A stretch of DNA of 64,000 nucleotides from Nitrosomonas sp. Its GTDB lineage: Bacteria > Pseudomonadota > Gammaproteobacteria > Burkholderiales > Nitrosomonadaceae. Of this stretch, positions 1 to 7,820 are shown piece after piece. The stretch is from NCBI GenBank assembly GCA_019635215.1, contig JAHBZZ010000003.1, forward strand, positions 1 to 64,000, given 5' to 3'. Made by a program: the position numbers and the translations under genes. How positions within the stretch are numbered: the stretch's first letter is position 1; the number at the start of each line of letters is the position of its first letter. Under the pieces are notes generated by a model. The model saw only the letters and a list, made by a program, of their open reading frames with translations. It made no database searches and was not told the DNA's origin.

Positions 1-1
1 C

Positions 2-76
2 CGTTACTCCAACCTGACAGACGTCATCTGGAATAACCAAAGCAAAGAAATACTCAATAACCGGATCGTGCCTTAA
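2..76 (+). CDS. amoC: Ammonia monooxygenase subunit C, 3' end only
   Basis: Only the last 24 codons are in the window; the 5' part lies before base 1. The frame ends YSNLTDVIWNNQ...ILNNRIVP and then TAA, which I recognise from memory as the C-terminus of AmoC, an integral-membrane subunit of the copper enzyme that oxidises ammonia to hydroxylamine. A strong hairpin terminator follows within 60 bases and no amoA comes next, so this is not the amoC of an amoCAB operon but a stand-alone copy, as known in Nitrosomonas europaea (amoC3). The call rests on a short peptide, but the match is specific. It is the main clue to the organism. Confidence 0.82.
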   Translation, partial: RYSNLTDVIWNNQSKEILNNRIVP

Positions 77-130
77 GCAGAGGCGATCTAAAACGGTAGA
101 AAATTAAATCACTTTATTGACATCCCCCCA

Positions 131-172
131 TTCCCTGCTGTCAGATTGAAGTATTGGCAGCAGGGGATTTTT
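131..172 (+). terminator. Rho-independent terminator of amoC
   Basis: CCCTGCTG at 133-140 pairs perfectly with CAGCAGGG at 158-165, with a 17-base loop, and is followed by ATTTTT. It lies 57 bases after the amoC stop, so amoC ends its transcript here. Confidence 0.85.
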
Positions 173-407
173 AGGTATTTTTAATATATCTACACTGCCA
201 GAGCGGAATAAAACCGGTCGTTTATGGCGATATCTTTGTTTTTGTCAAATTCAATTTCGAAATTTGTTCTTCTTTTCTTTTTGGAAAGTACACTTCATAT
301 ATTGTTGAATAATAATCTGGAGCTGCGGAGCTTGAAGTAATGGCGTAACGATCAAGACAAAAATGATAATATGGCGCATAACGACAAATCGAACAGCAGG
401 AGGATTT

Positions 408-1127
408 ATGAACAACTCGCAATCAGATAATCCGGAATCAGATACGCAAAAAGAAAATGATGCCAGAGAGAATATCGCAGATGAAAAAATCATGGAATCC
501 AGCGTAAACACCAGCTTTTTAATGCCAGTCGCATTATTACTGGTATTGCTGGTCATTCCATTTTCAATCAATTCGTTTATGCATATGCTGGCTAACAAGA
601 ATCAATTTGTTTATCCAGTGATTATGAAAATACCGCTGGACAACAATGCTGTTGCAGCGCCAACCGAGGTTAAGCAGTACGAAGGTTTTGATGTCGCTCT
701 AAAAGTAAACACGCAAATTCTGGCGGAATTCATTAATGATATTGTGGCAATTTCATCCGAAGGTATGTCAATTCAGGGGATTACCGGTTTCATTTCACCC
801 AATATGAAAGCCGAAATTACAGGAGAAGACTTTCGCATTGAAAATCCCGGGCCACAGAATCAGTTATATGGACTCCAGGATACAAAAGAGTGGAAATGGC
901 GAGTTATACCCGAATCTTCCGGCGTACAAACGATCAAATTTAGAATGCATGTTACTTCAACCGAATATGGTCATCAAAAGGCCAACGTCATTGAACTGGC
1001 AGAAGCCAATATCGTTGTTGATTCCAATCCAACAATGTGGGCCGTATATAACTGGTGGATTTTTGCTTTGCTGGGGGGGGCGCTTTTTGGTGGCTGGAAA
1101 GCATTACGCCGTTATAACATCAACTGA
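408..1127 (+). CDS. Membrane-anchored protein of unknown function
   Basis: A 239-residue protein I do not recognise as a named family. The start is the ATG at 408, preceded by a perfect AGGAGG at 398-403; an in-frame upstream ATG has no such site. The N-terminal 35 residues are acidic and polar, a hydrophobic helix follows (about residues 38-58, FLMPVALLLVLLV), then a roughly 145-residue polar domain rich in predicted strands, and a second helix near the C-terminus (YNWWIFALLGGALFGG) before a short basic tail. The middle domain would therefore be on one side of the membrane, probably periplasmic. The motif WKWRVIPESSGVQTIKFRM recalls a domain found at the end of some bacterial membrane effector proteins, but this is only a resemblance. 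It contains no cysteine. Position behind amoC is suggestive, yet a terminator separates the two. Confidence 0.72.
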   Translation: MNNSQSDNPESDTQKENDARENIADEKIMESSVNTSFLMPVALLLVLLVIPFSINSFMHMLANKNQFVYPVIMKIPLDNNAVAAPTEVKQYEGFDVALKVNTQILAEFINDIVAISSEGMSIQGITGFISPNMKAEITGEDFRIENPGPQNQLYGLQDTKEWKWRVIPESSGVQTIKFRMHVTSTEYGHQKANVIELAEANIVVDSNPTMWAVYNWWIFALLGGALFGGWKALRRYNIN

Positions 1128-1132
1128 TATTT

Positions 1133-1270
1133 TAGCGGGTTGTTGAAAAAGCGATCTGCGTTGCCGTTGCGGTGTTAGAAACAGACTCAGAATGCTCATT
1201 TGTCGAGTATAAACTCTGTTTTTTGCCTTGCATCGGCTGCCTCGAACACATTTTTCAACATCTGTTAGCC
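1133..1270. repeat. MITE-like repeat, short copy
   Basis: A roughly 130-bp non-coding stretch bounded by near-perfect 12-base inverted ends (GTTGTTGAAAAA at 1139-1150 against TTTTTCAACATC at 1251-1262, one mismatch). Inside, the segment starting TTGCGGTGTTAGAAACAGAC is alignable with the interior of the repeat at 39399-39610 (TTGCGGCGTTAAAATCGAAC). I infer two diverged members of one dispersed family; no transposase is encoded. Confidence 0.6.
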
Positions 1271-1300
1271 CTTTGTATCCTAAATAAATCATGTTTTACT

Positions 1301-1328
1301 CTTGAAATCACAACGAACAGCCGCATAT
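1301..1328 (+). promoter_or_regulatory. Sigma-32 (heat-shock) type promoter of hsp20
   Basis: CTTGAAA at 1301-1307, a 13-base spacer, then CCGCATAT at 1321-1328. The RpoH consensus is CTTGAAA-N11-16-CCCCATNT, so the -35 is perfect and the -10 has one mismatch. The start codon of the small heat-shock gene lies 53 bases downstream, which fits the gene's expected control. Confidence 0.75.
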
Positions 1329-1380
1329 CAAAAACTGTGAATTTCATTGATTAATCTTGTTTCTTGAAAAGGAGAAAATG

Positions 1381-1812
1381 ATGGCTATTACACGTTATGA
1401 ACCTTGGGGTTTGGGTTTGTTAAGTCAACTCCAAAAAGAACTCGAACGCGGTGCTGCCGAAGGTTCAACCGCGACAGCCGAGTGGGCGCCGGCTGTTGAC
1501 ATTAAAGAAGAGAAGGACAAATTTGTAATACATGCGGATATTCCGGGCGTTAAACCTGAAAATATTGATGTCAGTATGGAGCATGGTGTATTGACGATTA
1601 AAGGCGAAAAAGAAACTGAGGCTAAAACAGAGAAAGATGGCTATAAACGTGTGGAGCGTACTTATGGTTCATTCTATCGCCGGTTCAGTTTACCGGATAC
1701 CGCTAATCCCGATGCCATTTCTGCTGTTTCTAAGCATGGTGTGTTGGAATTGACTATACCTAAAAAAGAAGATGTCAAACCGAAGAAAATCAGCGTATCT
1801 TCTGCAGAATAA
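1381..1812 (+). CDS. Small heat-shock protein, Hsp20 / alpha-crystallin family
   Basis: A 143-residue ATP-independent holdase chaperone that binds unfolding proteins in the cytoplasm. The alpha-crystallin domain spans about residues 38-130, beginning WAPAVDIKEEKDKFVIHADIP and ending in the conserved GVLELTIPKK, followed by the short C-terminal tail with a KKISV I-x-I/V-like motif used for oligomer contacts. Two adjacent ATGs occur (1378 and 1381); AAGGAG at 1369-1374 is better spaced for the second. A sigma-32-type promoter lies upstream and a hairpin terminator downstream, so this is a single-gene heat-shock unit. Confidence 0.95.
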   Translation: MAITRYEPWGLGLLSQLQKELERGAAEGSTATAEWAPAVDIKEEKDKFVIHADIPGVKPENIDVSMEHGVLTIKGEKETEAKTEKDGYKRVERTYGSFYRRFSLPDTANPDAISAVSKHGVLELTIPKKEDVKPKKISVSSAE

Positions 1813-1842
1813 TTAAAAAACCACCATCTTCAAAATAAAATA

Positions 1843-1890
1843 TAACCGCTAATGTCCTATAATACCGGGCCGTTGGCGGTTAATTTTTTT
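1843..1890 (+). terminator. Terminator of hsp20
   Basis: TAACCGCTAA (1843-1852) pairs with TTGGCGGTTA (1873-1882), ten pairs with one G-U, followed by a run of seven T. Confidence 0.8.
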
Positions 1891-1980
1891 GCAATTCATT
1901 TTGTCGTTTGTCTGCAATCATAACAGAGCCATACTTTTGGTTTTTTTGCATTCTCTTATGTCAGCACTGATTACAATTTT

Positions 1981-3897
1981 ATGCCATTGATTACGTTGGA
2001 GAAGGCTTGCTTAGCCTTCGGTCATCACGCTTTGCTCGATCATGCCAGCTTCCAGATAGATCCTGGCGAGCGTGTCGGACTTATAGGCAGAAATGGCGGT
2101 GGCAAATCGAGTCTTTTGAAAGTATTGTCAGGTTCAATCAAACTGGATGATGGTAAATTATGGTCTACTCCTGCATTAAAAATTGCGTATGTTCCGCAAG
2201 AGCCGGAGCTGACGCCGAGTAATACTGTCTTTCAGGAAGTATCCAATGGTTTGGGTGCTATCAGTCAGACACTATTGGAATATCATACTGTTTCCCATGA
2301 ATTAGGTACCGGCCACTCAAATACCGAGCACCTACTGGGACGTCTACAGAATCTACAAAACGAACTTGACACGCATGATGGATGGAGCATGCAAGCGCGT
2401 ATTGAAATAGCCATTGACAAATTGAGTCTTCCTGCGGATACGCTGATCGAACACTTGTCAGGTGGTTTAAGGAAACGCGTTGCTCTGGCGCGTGCGCTGG
2501 TTTTATCGCCAAACATATTGTTGCTGGATGAGCCGACAAACCATCTGGATTTCGCATCAATCGAATGGCTGGAAGAGTTTCTGCAAAATTTTTCTGGTAG
2601 CGTATTGTTCATTACGCATGATCGCCGTTTTCTGGATCACGTTGCAACTCGGATTATCGAACTCGATCGTGGTGTGCTTACTAGTTTTCCGGGAGAGTTT
2701 TCAGAATATCAGCGCAGGAAAATGGAAATGCTGGAAATCGAAGCAACGCATCAACAGAAATTTGACAAAGTGCTTGCTCAGGAAGAGATCTGGATACGCA
2801 AAGGTGTACAGGCCCGATGTACACGTAATGAAGGACGTGTTCGTCGATTGGAGGCATTACGGAAAGAACGTGCGGCGCGGAAGGAGCGTACCGGAAAAGT
2901 CAATATCAATGTCGATGTCGGTGAACAATCAGGCAATCTGGTTGCTGAGCTCACTCATGTATGTAAACAGTATGGAGATAAAATCATTATCGACGATTTC
3001 TCATGCCGTATCATGCGTGGTGACCGCATTGGACTACTCGGACCGAACGGTGCAGGAAAATCCACACTGTTAAAGCTTATTCTGGGTGAATTGCAGCTGG
3101 ATTCCGGTCGAATGCAACAAGGAACAAAGTTGTCTATTGCATATTTTGATCAAATGCGTGAGCAACTGGATGATGAGTTGACATTGACCGAAACCATTAG
3201 TCAAGGATCTGAATTCGTTGAAATCAATGGCAAACGTAAACATGTCATCAGTTACTTGGAGGATTTCCTGTTTTCCCCGCAACGTGCACGTTCTCCAGTG
3301 AAATCGCTATCCGGTGGTGAGCGTAACCGGTTATTGCTGGCGCGTTTATTTACCAAGCCTTCCAATGTTATGGTATTGGACGAGCCCACCAATGATCTGG
3401 ATATCGAGACATTGGAGTTATTGGAAGATTTGCTGCAAGGTTATTGCGGCACACTTTTTCTTGTTAGTCATGATCGTGAATTTCTGGATAACGTTGTTAC
3501 TCAGGTCATTGCATTCGAAGGAAAAGGTTTGTTGTGTGAGTATGTCGGTGGCTATGCGGACTGGGTGCGGGCAAAAGAGCAAGTTAAGAATAGTATAGTA
3601 ATTGACACTAATAAAAAAGCTGATGAAAAGATCAAGAAAAATAAACCTGTATCGCAAGCAAAAAAAATGAGTTATCAGGAATCCCGTGAATTGGCAGCAT
3701 TACCGGACAAAATTGCGGCTCTCGAGCAAGAACAGGCCAACATCACATTGAGTCTCAATAATCCGGCGCTCTATCGTGATGATCGAGAGGAGGTAAAATC
3801 ATTGCAGAAGCGCTTCTCGGAAATCGAAAAAGATTTGAATGATTGTCTCGAAAGATGGGAAGAATTAGAATCAAAATCAGGTAAAATATGCGGGTAG
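1981..3897 (+). CDS. uup: ABC-F family ATPase, Uup-like
   Basis: A 638-residue soluble protein with two ATP-binding cassettes and no membrane segment. Cassette 1 has Walker A GRNGGGKSS (about residue 37), signature LSGGLRKR and Walker B LLLDEPTNHLD; cassette 2 has GPNGAGKST, LSGGERNR and VLDEPTNDLD. Between them is the ABC-F linker rich in charged residues (about 235-300), and the C-terminal 80 residues are a charged coiled coil, the feature that marks Uup within ABC-F. Such proteins act on ribosomes or branched DNA; E. coli Uup reduces precise transposon excision. The ATG at 1981 lacks a clear ribosome-binding site. Confidence 0.9.
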   Translation: MPLITLEKACLAFGHHALLDHASFQIDPGERVGLIGRNGGGKSSLLKVLSGSIKLDDGKLWSTPALKIAYVPQEPELTPSNTVFQEVSNGLGAISQTLLEYHTVSHELGTGHSNTEHLLGRLQNLQNELDTHDGWSMQARIEIAIDKLSLPADTLIEHLSGGLRKRVALARALVLSPNILLLDEPTNHLDFASIEWLEEFLQNFSGSVLFITHDRRFLDHVATRIIELDRGVLTSFPGEFSEYQRRKMEMLEIEATHQQKFDKVLAQEEIWIRKGVQARCTRNEGRVRRLEALRKERAARKERTGKVNINVDVGEQSGNLVAELTHVCKQYGDKIIIDDFSCRIMRGDRIGLLGPNGAGKSTLLKLILGELQLDSGRMQQGTKLSIAYFDQMREQLDDELTLTETISQGSEFVEINGKRKHVISYLEDFLFSPQRARSPVKSLSGGERNRLLLARLFTKPSNVMVLDEPTNDLDIETLELLEDLLQGYCGTLFLVSHDREFLDNVVTQVIAFEGKGLLCEYVGGYADWVRAKEQVKNSIVIDTNKKADEKIKKNKPVSQAKKMSYQESRELAALPDKIAALEQEQANITLSLNNPALYRDDREEVKSLQKRFSEIEKDLNDCLERWEELESKSGKICG

Positions 3898-4001
3898 TTG
3901 TGAAGCGATTTCCCTATAAACAACATGGACATAGTTCGCAATTCATTGACCAAATCGAGTACATCGTTTAAAGTTTAGCTTTTAAGAGGAGGAGGCTTAT
4001 A

Positions 4002-4325
4002 ATGAAACAAAAATCAACGGTTAGTTTATTACTTGCCGCAAGTATGCTGTTTGTGTTTTCCGGTATTGTTCAGGCAGGTGATGTGGCTGCAGGAAAGGAA
4101 AAAAACTCTATGTGTATTGGCTGTCATGGGATTGAGGGTTACCGTACAGCATTTCCAGAAGCTTATCATGTACCCAAAATCGGCGGACAACACGCCGAGT
4201 ATCTGATTAAAGCGCTTCAGGGTTACAGAGACGGCACTCGCAGTCACCCTTCAATGACAGCGCTCGCAAAAACATTGTCTGATGAAGACATCAAAGATCT
4301 TGCAGCTTATTACGCAAATAACTAA
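4002..4325 (+). CDS. Periplasmic monohaem cytochrome c (class I, c553-like)
   Basis: A 107-residue exported electron carrier. Signal peptide residues 1-25, probably cut after VQA. One haem site C38-x-x-C41-H42 (CIGCH), with Met85 in the segment HPSMTALAK as the likely sixth ligand. The motif KIGGQH-YL-KALQGYRDGTR is typical of cytochrome c4/c553 domains. GAGGAGG precedes the ATG. It is followed 27 bases later by a second cytochrome of the same type, so the two are probably co-transcribed. In ammonia oxidisers such carriers move electrons from hydroxylamine oxidation towards the terminal oxidase or quinone pool; the exact partner is not visible here. Confidence 0.9.
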   Translation: MKQKSTVSLLLAASMLFVFSGIVQAGDVAAGKEKNSMCIGCHGIEGYRTAFPEAYHVPKIGGQHAEYLIKALQGYRDGTRSHPSMTALAKTLSDEDIKDLAAYYANN

Positions 4326-4352
4326 TCAGGACATTCACATAAGGAACAAGTT

Positions 4353-4682
4353 ATGAAGAAAAGTATTGTTGCAGCGCTAAGCGGTGTTGCTTTGATGGTA
4401 TGTGGACAGGTTATTGCCGCCGATATTGAGGCAGGTAAAAGCAAGGCCGCAGAAGCATGCGCTTCATGTCACGGCGCGGATGGTAACAGTCCCGCACCTA
4501 CCTTTCCGCACATCGGCGGTCAGCATAGAACATATATTGCAAAAGTACTGAAAGATTACAAATCCGGCAATCGCACGGATCCGATTATGAACGGTATGGC
4601 AGCAGCATTAAGTAAAGAAGATATCGAGAATCTTGCATTCTATTATTCAAGCTTACCGGGTAAATTGAATTCCAATAAATAA
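4353..4682 (+). CDS. Periplasmic monohaem cytochrome c (class I, c4/c553-like)
   Basis: A 109-residue protein closely related to the preceding cytochrome. Signal peptide about residues 1-22 (VIA before ADIEAG), haem site C36-x-x-C39-H40 (CASCH), axial Met most likely Met79 in DPIMNGMAA. The shared pattern HIGGQHRTYI-KVLKDYKSG shows the pair arose by duplication, like the two halves of cytochrome c4 encoded as separate polypeptides. AAGGAAC lies just before the ATG. A Cys at residue 17 sits in the signal peptide but does not make a lipobox. Confidence 0.9.
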   Translation: MKKSIVAALSGVALMVCGQVIAADIEAGKSKAAEACASCHGADGNSPAPTFPHIGGQHRTYIAKVLKDYKSGNRTDPIMNGMAAALSKEDIENLAFYYSSLPGKLNSNK

Positions 4683-4786
4683 AACCGGCATTCATAGAGA
4701 AATGCTGTTCTAAAGATACTAGCACTAGTAATACGGAATAATTCCGAATCATTTGGATTTCAGAATCAATTAGAGTTCTATTAAGA

Positions 4787-4850
4787 CGGGATATGTAAAG
4801 TAACAATGTTACAAATGGTTGCATAATCATATTCATATCCCGTTTATATT
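4787..4850 (+). terminator. Possible terminator after the cytochrome pair
   Basis: CGGGATATG (4787-4795) pairs with CATATCCCG (4834-4842) and is followed by TTTATATTTT. The 38-base loop contains a second small hairpin (GTAAC at 4800-4804 with GTTAC at 4808-4812). The rest of the 4683-5027 gap shows nothing else I can name. Confidence 0.6.
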
Positions 4851-5027
4851 TTCTATCCTTTCCTTTTTATTTCAATCCCGGCATTGACCTTATAATCGCT
4901 TGATTATTCTGGTTGGTATTGACTGGATCACAGTAAGCAAGTGACTTGTTTTTCGCTCATCAGGTATTGATTTGTGATATTTTTGCTTTGTTGTTTTGAA
5001 TTGTACGATTAGACGGTTTTCTATAAG

Positions 5028-5549
5028 ATGAATTTCGTAAAGCAAAATCAGTCTTGCCTGATATCAAAATGTGTCAGGTTGTTTTCTTTTTTTATTGTTG
5101 GCATAACATTTGTGTCATTAGTCGATGGTAAAGAAAAAATGGATATCCGCCCTTATGAAGCTGCCGATTTATGTAGTTCCAACATTCCCCAGGTCAGAGT
5201 GACCGTCAAGGGAGTAAATAACGGAGGAATATTGAGCGTTGAACTCTATCATGATCCGGAAAATTTTCTGAATAAAAAGGGACGTACAAAACGCATTCGC
5301 ATTCCGGCGACTGAAGAGCAGCATGTCGTCTGTTTCAATCTCGACAAGCAGGGAATTTACGCCGTAGCGACTTATCACGATGTTGATGGCAATCGAAAAC
5401 TGAATAAAAAATGGAATATGAGGCCTGCAGAGCCATTTGGACTTTCAAACAACCCTAAGTTGCGATTAGGATTCCCAAAATTCGATGATGCCGCGTTTAC
5501 AACCGGTGAATTGGGAGCAGACATCGTCATTAATCTTCAGAATCCATAA
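5028..5549 (+). CDS. Exported DUF2141-family protein
   Basis: A 173-residue protein with an N-terminal hydrophobic segment (about residues 15-32, VRLFSFFIVGITFVSL), likely a signal peptide or anchor. The remainder matches the DUF2141 pattern: a central GIYAVATYHDVDGN-KL followed by PAEPFGLSNNP, seen in many secreted beta-sandwich proteins of unknown function. The HDVDGN segment looks like a calcium-type loop. It stands alone between the cytochromes and the convergent helicase gene. Confidence 0.8.
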   Translation: MNFVKQNQSCLISKCVRLFSFFIVGITFVSLVDGKEKMDIRPYEAADLCSSNIPQVRVTVKGVNNGGILSVELYHDPENFLNKKGRTKRIRIPATEEQHVVCFNLDKQGIYAVATYHDVDGNRKLNKKWNMRPAEPFGLSNNPKLRLGFPKFDDAAFTTGELGADIVINLQNP

Positions 5550-5588
5550 GCAAGCATGTGGCAACTAGAGACACACTAAGAACAGGTT

Positions 5589-7592
5589 CTAGGAAACCGC
5601 CTGCTGATTTTCGGTCATAAAGAACTGTTCTACATCGGCAAGTTGTTGTGTGCGTCTCATCGGCGGCAGGCTTTGCCAGATTTTCCGGCCATAGGATTTT
5701 GTCGTTAACCGTGGATCGCAAATCATCAGTACGCCCCGGTCGGTTTCATCGCGAATCAAACGGCCAGCGCCCTGTTTCAGGCTGATAACGGCATGCGGTA
5801 ACTGGTATTCCATAAATGCATTGCCGCCTTCACGGTTAATTTTTTCAATGCGTGCGGATAATACCGGATCATCCGGCGGCGCAAATGGCAGTTTATCGAT
5901 GATCACCAGCGATAGTGCTTCACCGCGTACGTCTATCCCTTCCCAGAACGAGTGGCTGCCGATCAGAATAGCGTTTTCCAGTTCACGGAAGCGTTTCAAC
6001 ATATAGGAACGTGAGCCATCACTTTGCAGCAACAATGGGAAGGTAATGTTTTCCGCCGAAAATGTTGCGGTCAATTGATCGTACACCTGTTGCATCGCGC
6101 GCAGGCTTGTGCACAAAAAAAACGCGCGTCCCCGGCTTGCTTTAAGAACAGGGAGTGCCGCCTTGACGACATTTTCAATATAATCACGGTGATGGGGTTC
6201 CGGTAAACCGGTTGGTGCATATAACAGCGCCTGTTCGGGATAATTAAAGGGACTGTCCCAGCACTGCGATTGCGCAGCGGTCAATCCCATTTCCTGCAGA
6301 TAATGGTCGAAATTCTGTTTGACCGACAATGTTGCTGAAGTAAAAATCCAAGCACGTGGCGAAGCATTGAGTTGCCGACTGAAAATCTCTGCAATCGATA
6401 AAGGTGTTGCGTTCAATTGTAAGACCCGGCTGTACACTTCCACCCAGCGCACATAAGTTGTGCTTTTACTTTCCTCCCCCGTATCACACCAGCGTTGGAT
6501 AAAATCAATATGATTATTCGCGCGGTGCCAGCAATTTTCCAAACCTTCAGAGCGTTCCGCTTGTGCTTCAAGGATTGTTGTCAATTCAGAGAGTTTCTCA
6601 ATCAATTGGTTGAGTGCTGGCTTGAATGCTCTGTTTTTTTCAATCACCGGCAGGGCGTAACGGATATTTTCGTCTTCAACCGTCAAACGCAAATCTTTCG
6701 CGGCTTTCTCCAGAGCTGCGATCGCATCAGGCAATGCCGTACAGTCGCGCGCCGATTGCATGGCTTCAATCTGACTGTCCTGGGCTAAATCCAGTAACTG
6801 GCCGGTGCTGGTCGATTCGCCAAAAAAAAGACTTGCGGTTTGCGGTAACTGGTGCGCCTCATCAAAAATAACCGTATTACAGGCGGGCAATAATTCGGTC
6901 AGTCCTTCATCGCGCAGCATTACATCCGCAAAGAAAAGATGATGATTCACCACCACAATATCCGCTGCAAGCGCATTTTTACGTGCTTCCATCAAAAAAC
7001 ATTTTTTGTAGCTCGGACATTCTGAGCCCAGGCAATTTTCCCGCGTAGCTGTTACATGATGCCAGATCATTGCATTCTCAGGTACTGCGCTTAGTCCACC
7101 CTTATCACCGTCCTTGCTGCGCAATGCATAACGTTCGATCAATTGTAAGTATTTGATTTCCTCGCGGTTGACAAAACTCAGATAATTATCCTGAAGACTT
7201 CTTTCCAGATGATGATGACAAATATAATTTGCGCGACCTTTGAGCAAAGCCACTGTCACCGGCACATTCAGTGCTTTGCGCACACTGGGGATATCCCGGT
7301 TGAACAACTGATCCTGCAGCGTTTTCGTTCCGGTGGAAATAATCACTTTGCCGCCCGCGAGCAATGCAGGCACCAGATACGCAAATGTTTTTCCGGTTCC
7401 CGTTCCTGCCTCGGCAACGAGCAAGCCGTTTCGTTCAATCGTTTCGGCAATGGCCCGCGCCATTTCCAGTTGTTGGCTGCGTATCCGGTAACCCGGTATG
7501 TATCTGGATAACAGACCATCCGAAGCGAAAACCGATTTGAGATCAAGCATGAAAAAAGCGTCAAAGTGGCTATTCGTTTCCATTATACGCAT
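5589..7592 (-). CDS. ATP-dependent DNA helicase, DinG/YoaA (XPD-like) family
   Basis: A superfamily 2 iron-sulphur helicase of about 650-667 residues, involved in resolving damaged or stalled DNA. Walker A AEAGTGTGKTFAYL lies near residue 60, the DEAH box is VIFDEAHQLP, and the iron-sulphur cluster cysteines fall in ENCLGSECPSYKKC between them. The C-terminal motifs SHSFWEGIDVRGE, IDKLPF and QGAGRLIRDETD are those of DinG/YoaA rather than of XPD proper. The translation start is uncertain: ATGs at 7592, 7583 and 7550 are in frame, none has a good ribosome-binding site, and family homology (MLDLKSVFA) favours 7550. The gene is convergent with the DUF2141 gene. Confidence 0.92.
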   Translation of the reverse strand: MRIMETNSHFDAFFMLDLKSVFASDGLLSRYIPGYRIRSQQLEMARAIAETIERNGLLVAEAGTGTGKTFAYLVPALLAGGKVIISTGTKTLQDQLFNRDIPSVRKALNVPVTVALLKGRANYICHHHLERSLQDNYLSFVNREEIKYLQLIERYALRSKDGDKGGLSAVPENAMIWHHVTATRENCLGSECPSYKKCFLMEARKNALAADIVVVNHHLFFADVMLRDEGLTELLPACNTVIFDEAHQLPQTASLFFGESTSTGQLLDLAQDSQIEAMQSARDCTALPDAIAALEKAAKDLRLTVEDENIRYALPVIEKNRAFKPALNQLIEKLSELTTILEAQAERSEGLENCWHRANNHIDFIQRWCDTGEESKSTTYVRWVEVYSRVLQLNATPLSIAEIFSRQLNASPRAWIFTSATLSVKQNFDHYLQEMGLTAAQSQCWDSPFNYPEQALLYAPTGLPEPHHRDYIENVVKAALPVLKASRGRAFFLCTSLRAMQQVYDQLTATFSAENITFPLLLQSDGSRSYMLKRFRELENAILIGSHSFWEGIDVRGEALSLVIIDKLPFAPPDDPVLSARIEKINREGGNAFMEYQLPHAVISLKQGAGRLIRDETDRGVLMICDPRLTTKSYGRKIWQSLPPMRRTQQLADVEQFFMTENQQAVS

Positions 7593-7820
7593 CGCGTAAA
7601 CAGTGAGTAAGATTGATTTGTGGCTTGCGGCAAAAATTAAGTGAGTATCTTGTCACGGTTTGACAAAAAATCGGCATATCTCATGTCATTACCGTTCTTC
7701 ATTTCGTACATCATTCATTTTTCATTCTTATTTAGCCTTTATAGCGGCCCCATTTCTTGTACACTACCCCCATCTGATTTAAGGTCATCCAGATACTGAT
7801 TAAATGAAAGGAGGAAATCC

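Noticed and set aside
5570-5590. AGAACAGGTTCT, like the outer end of the 39.4 kb repeat
   Set aside because: Only about 12 bases agree and there is no second end nearby, so it could be chance.
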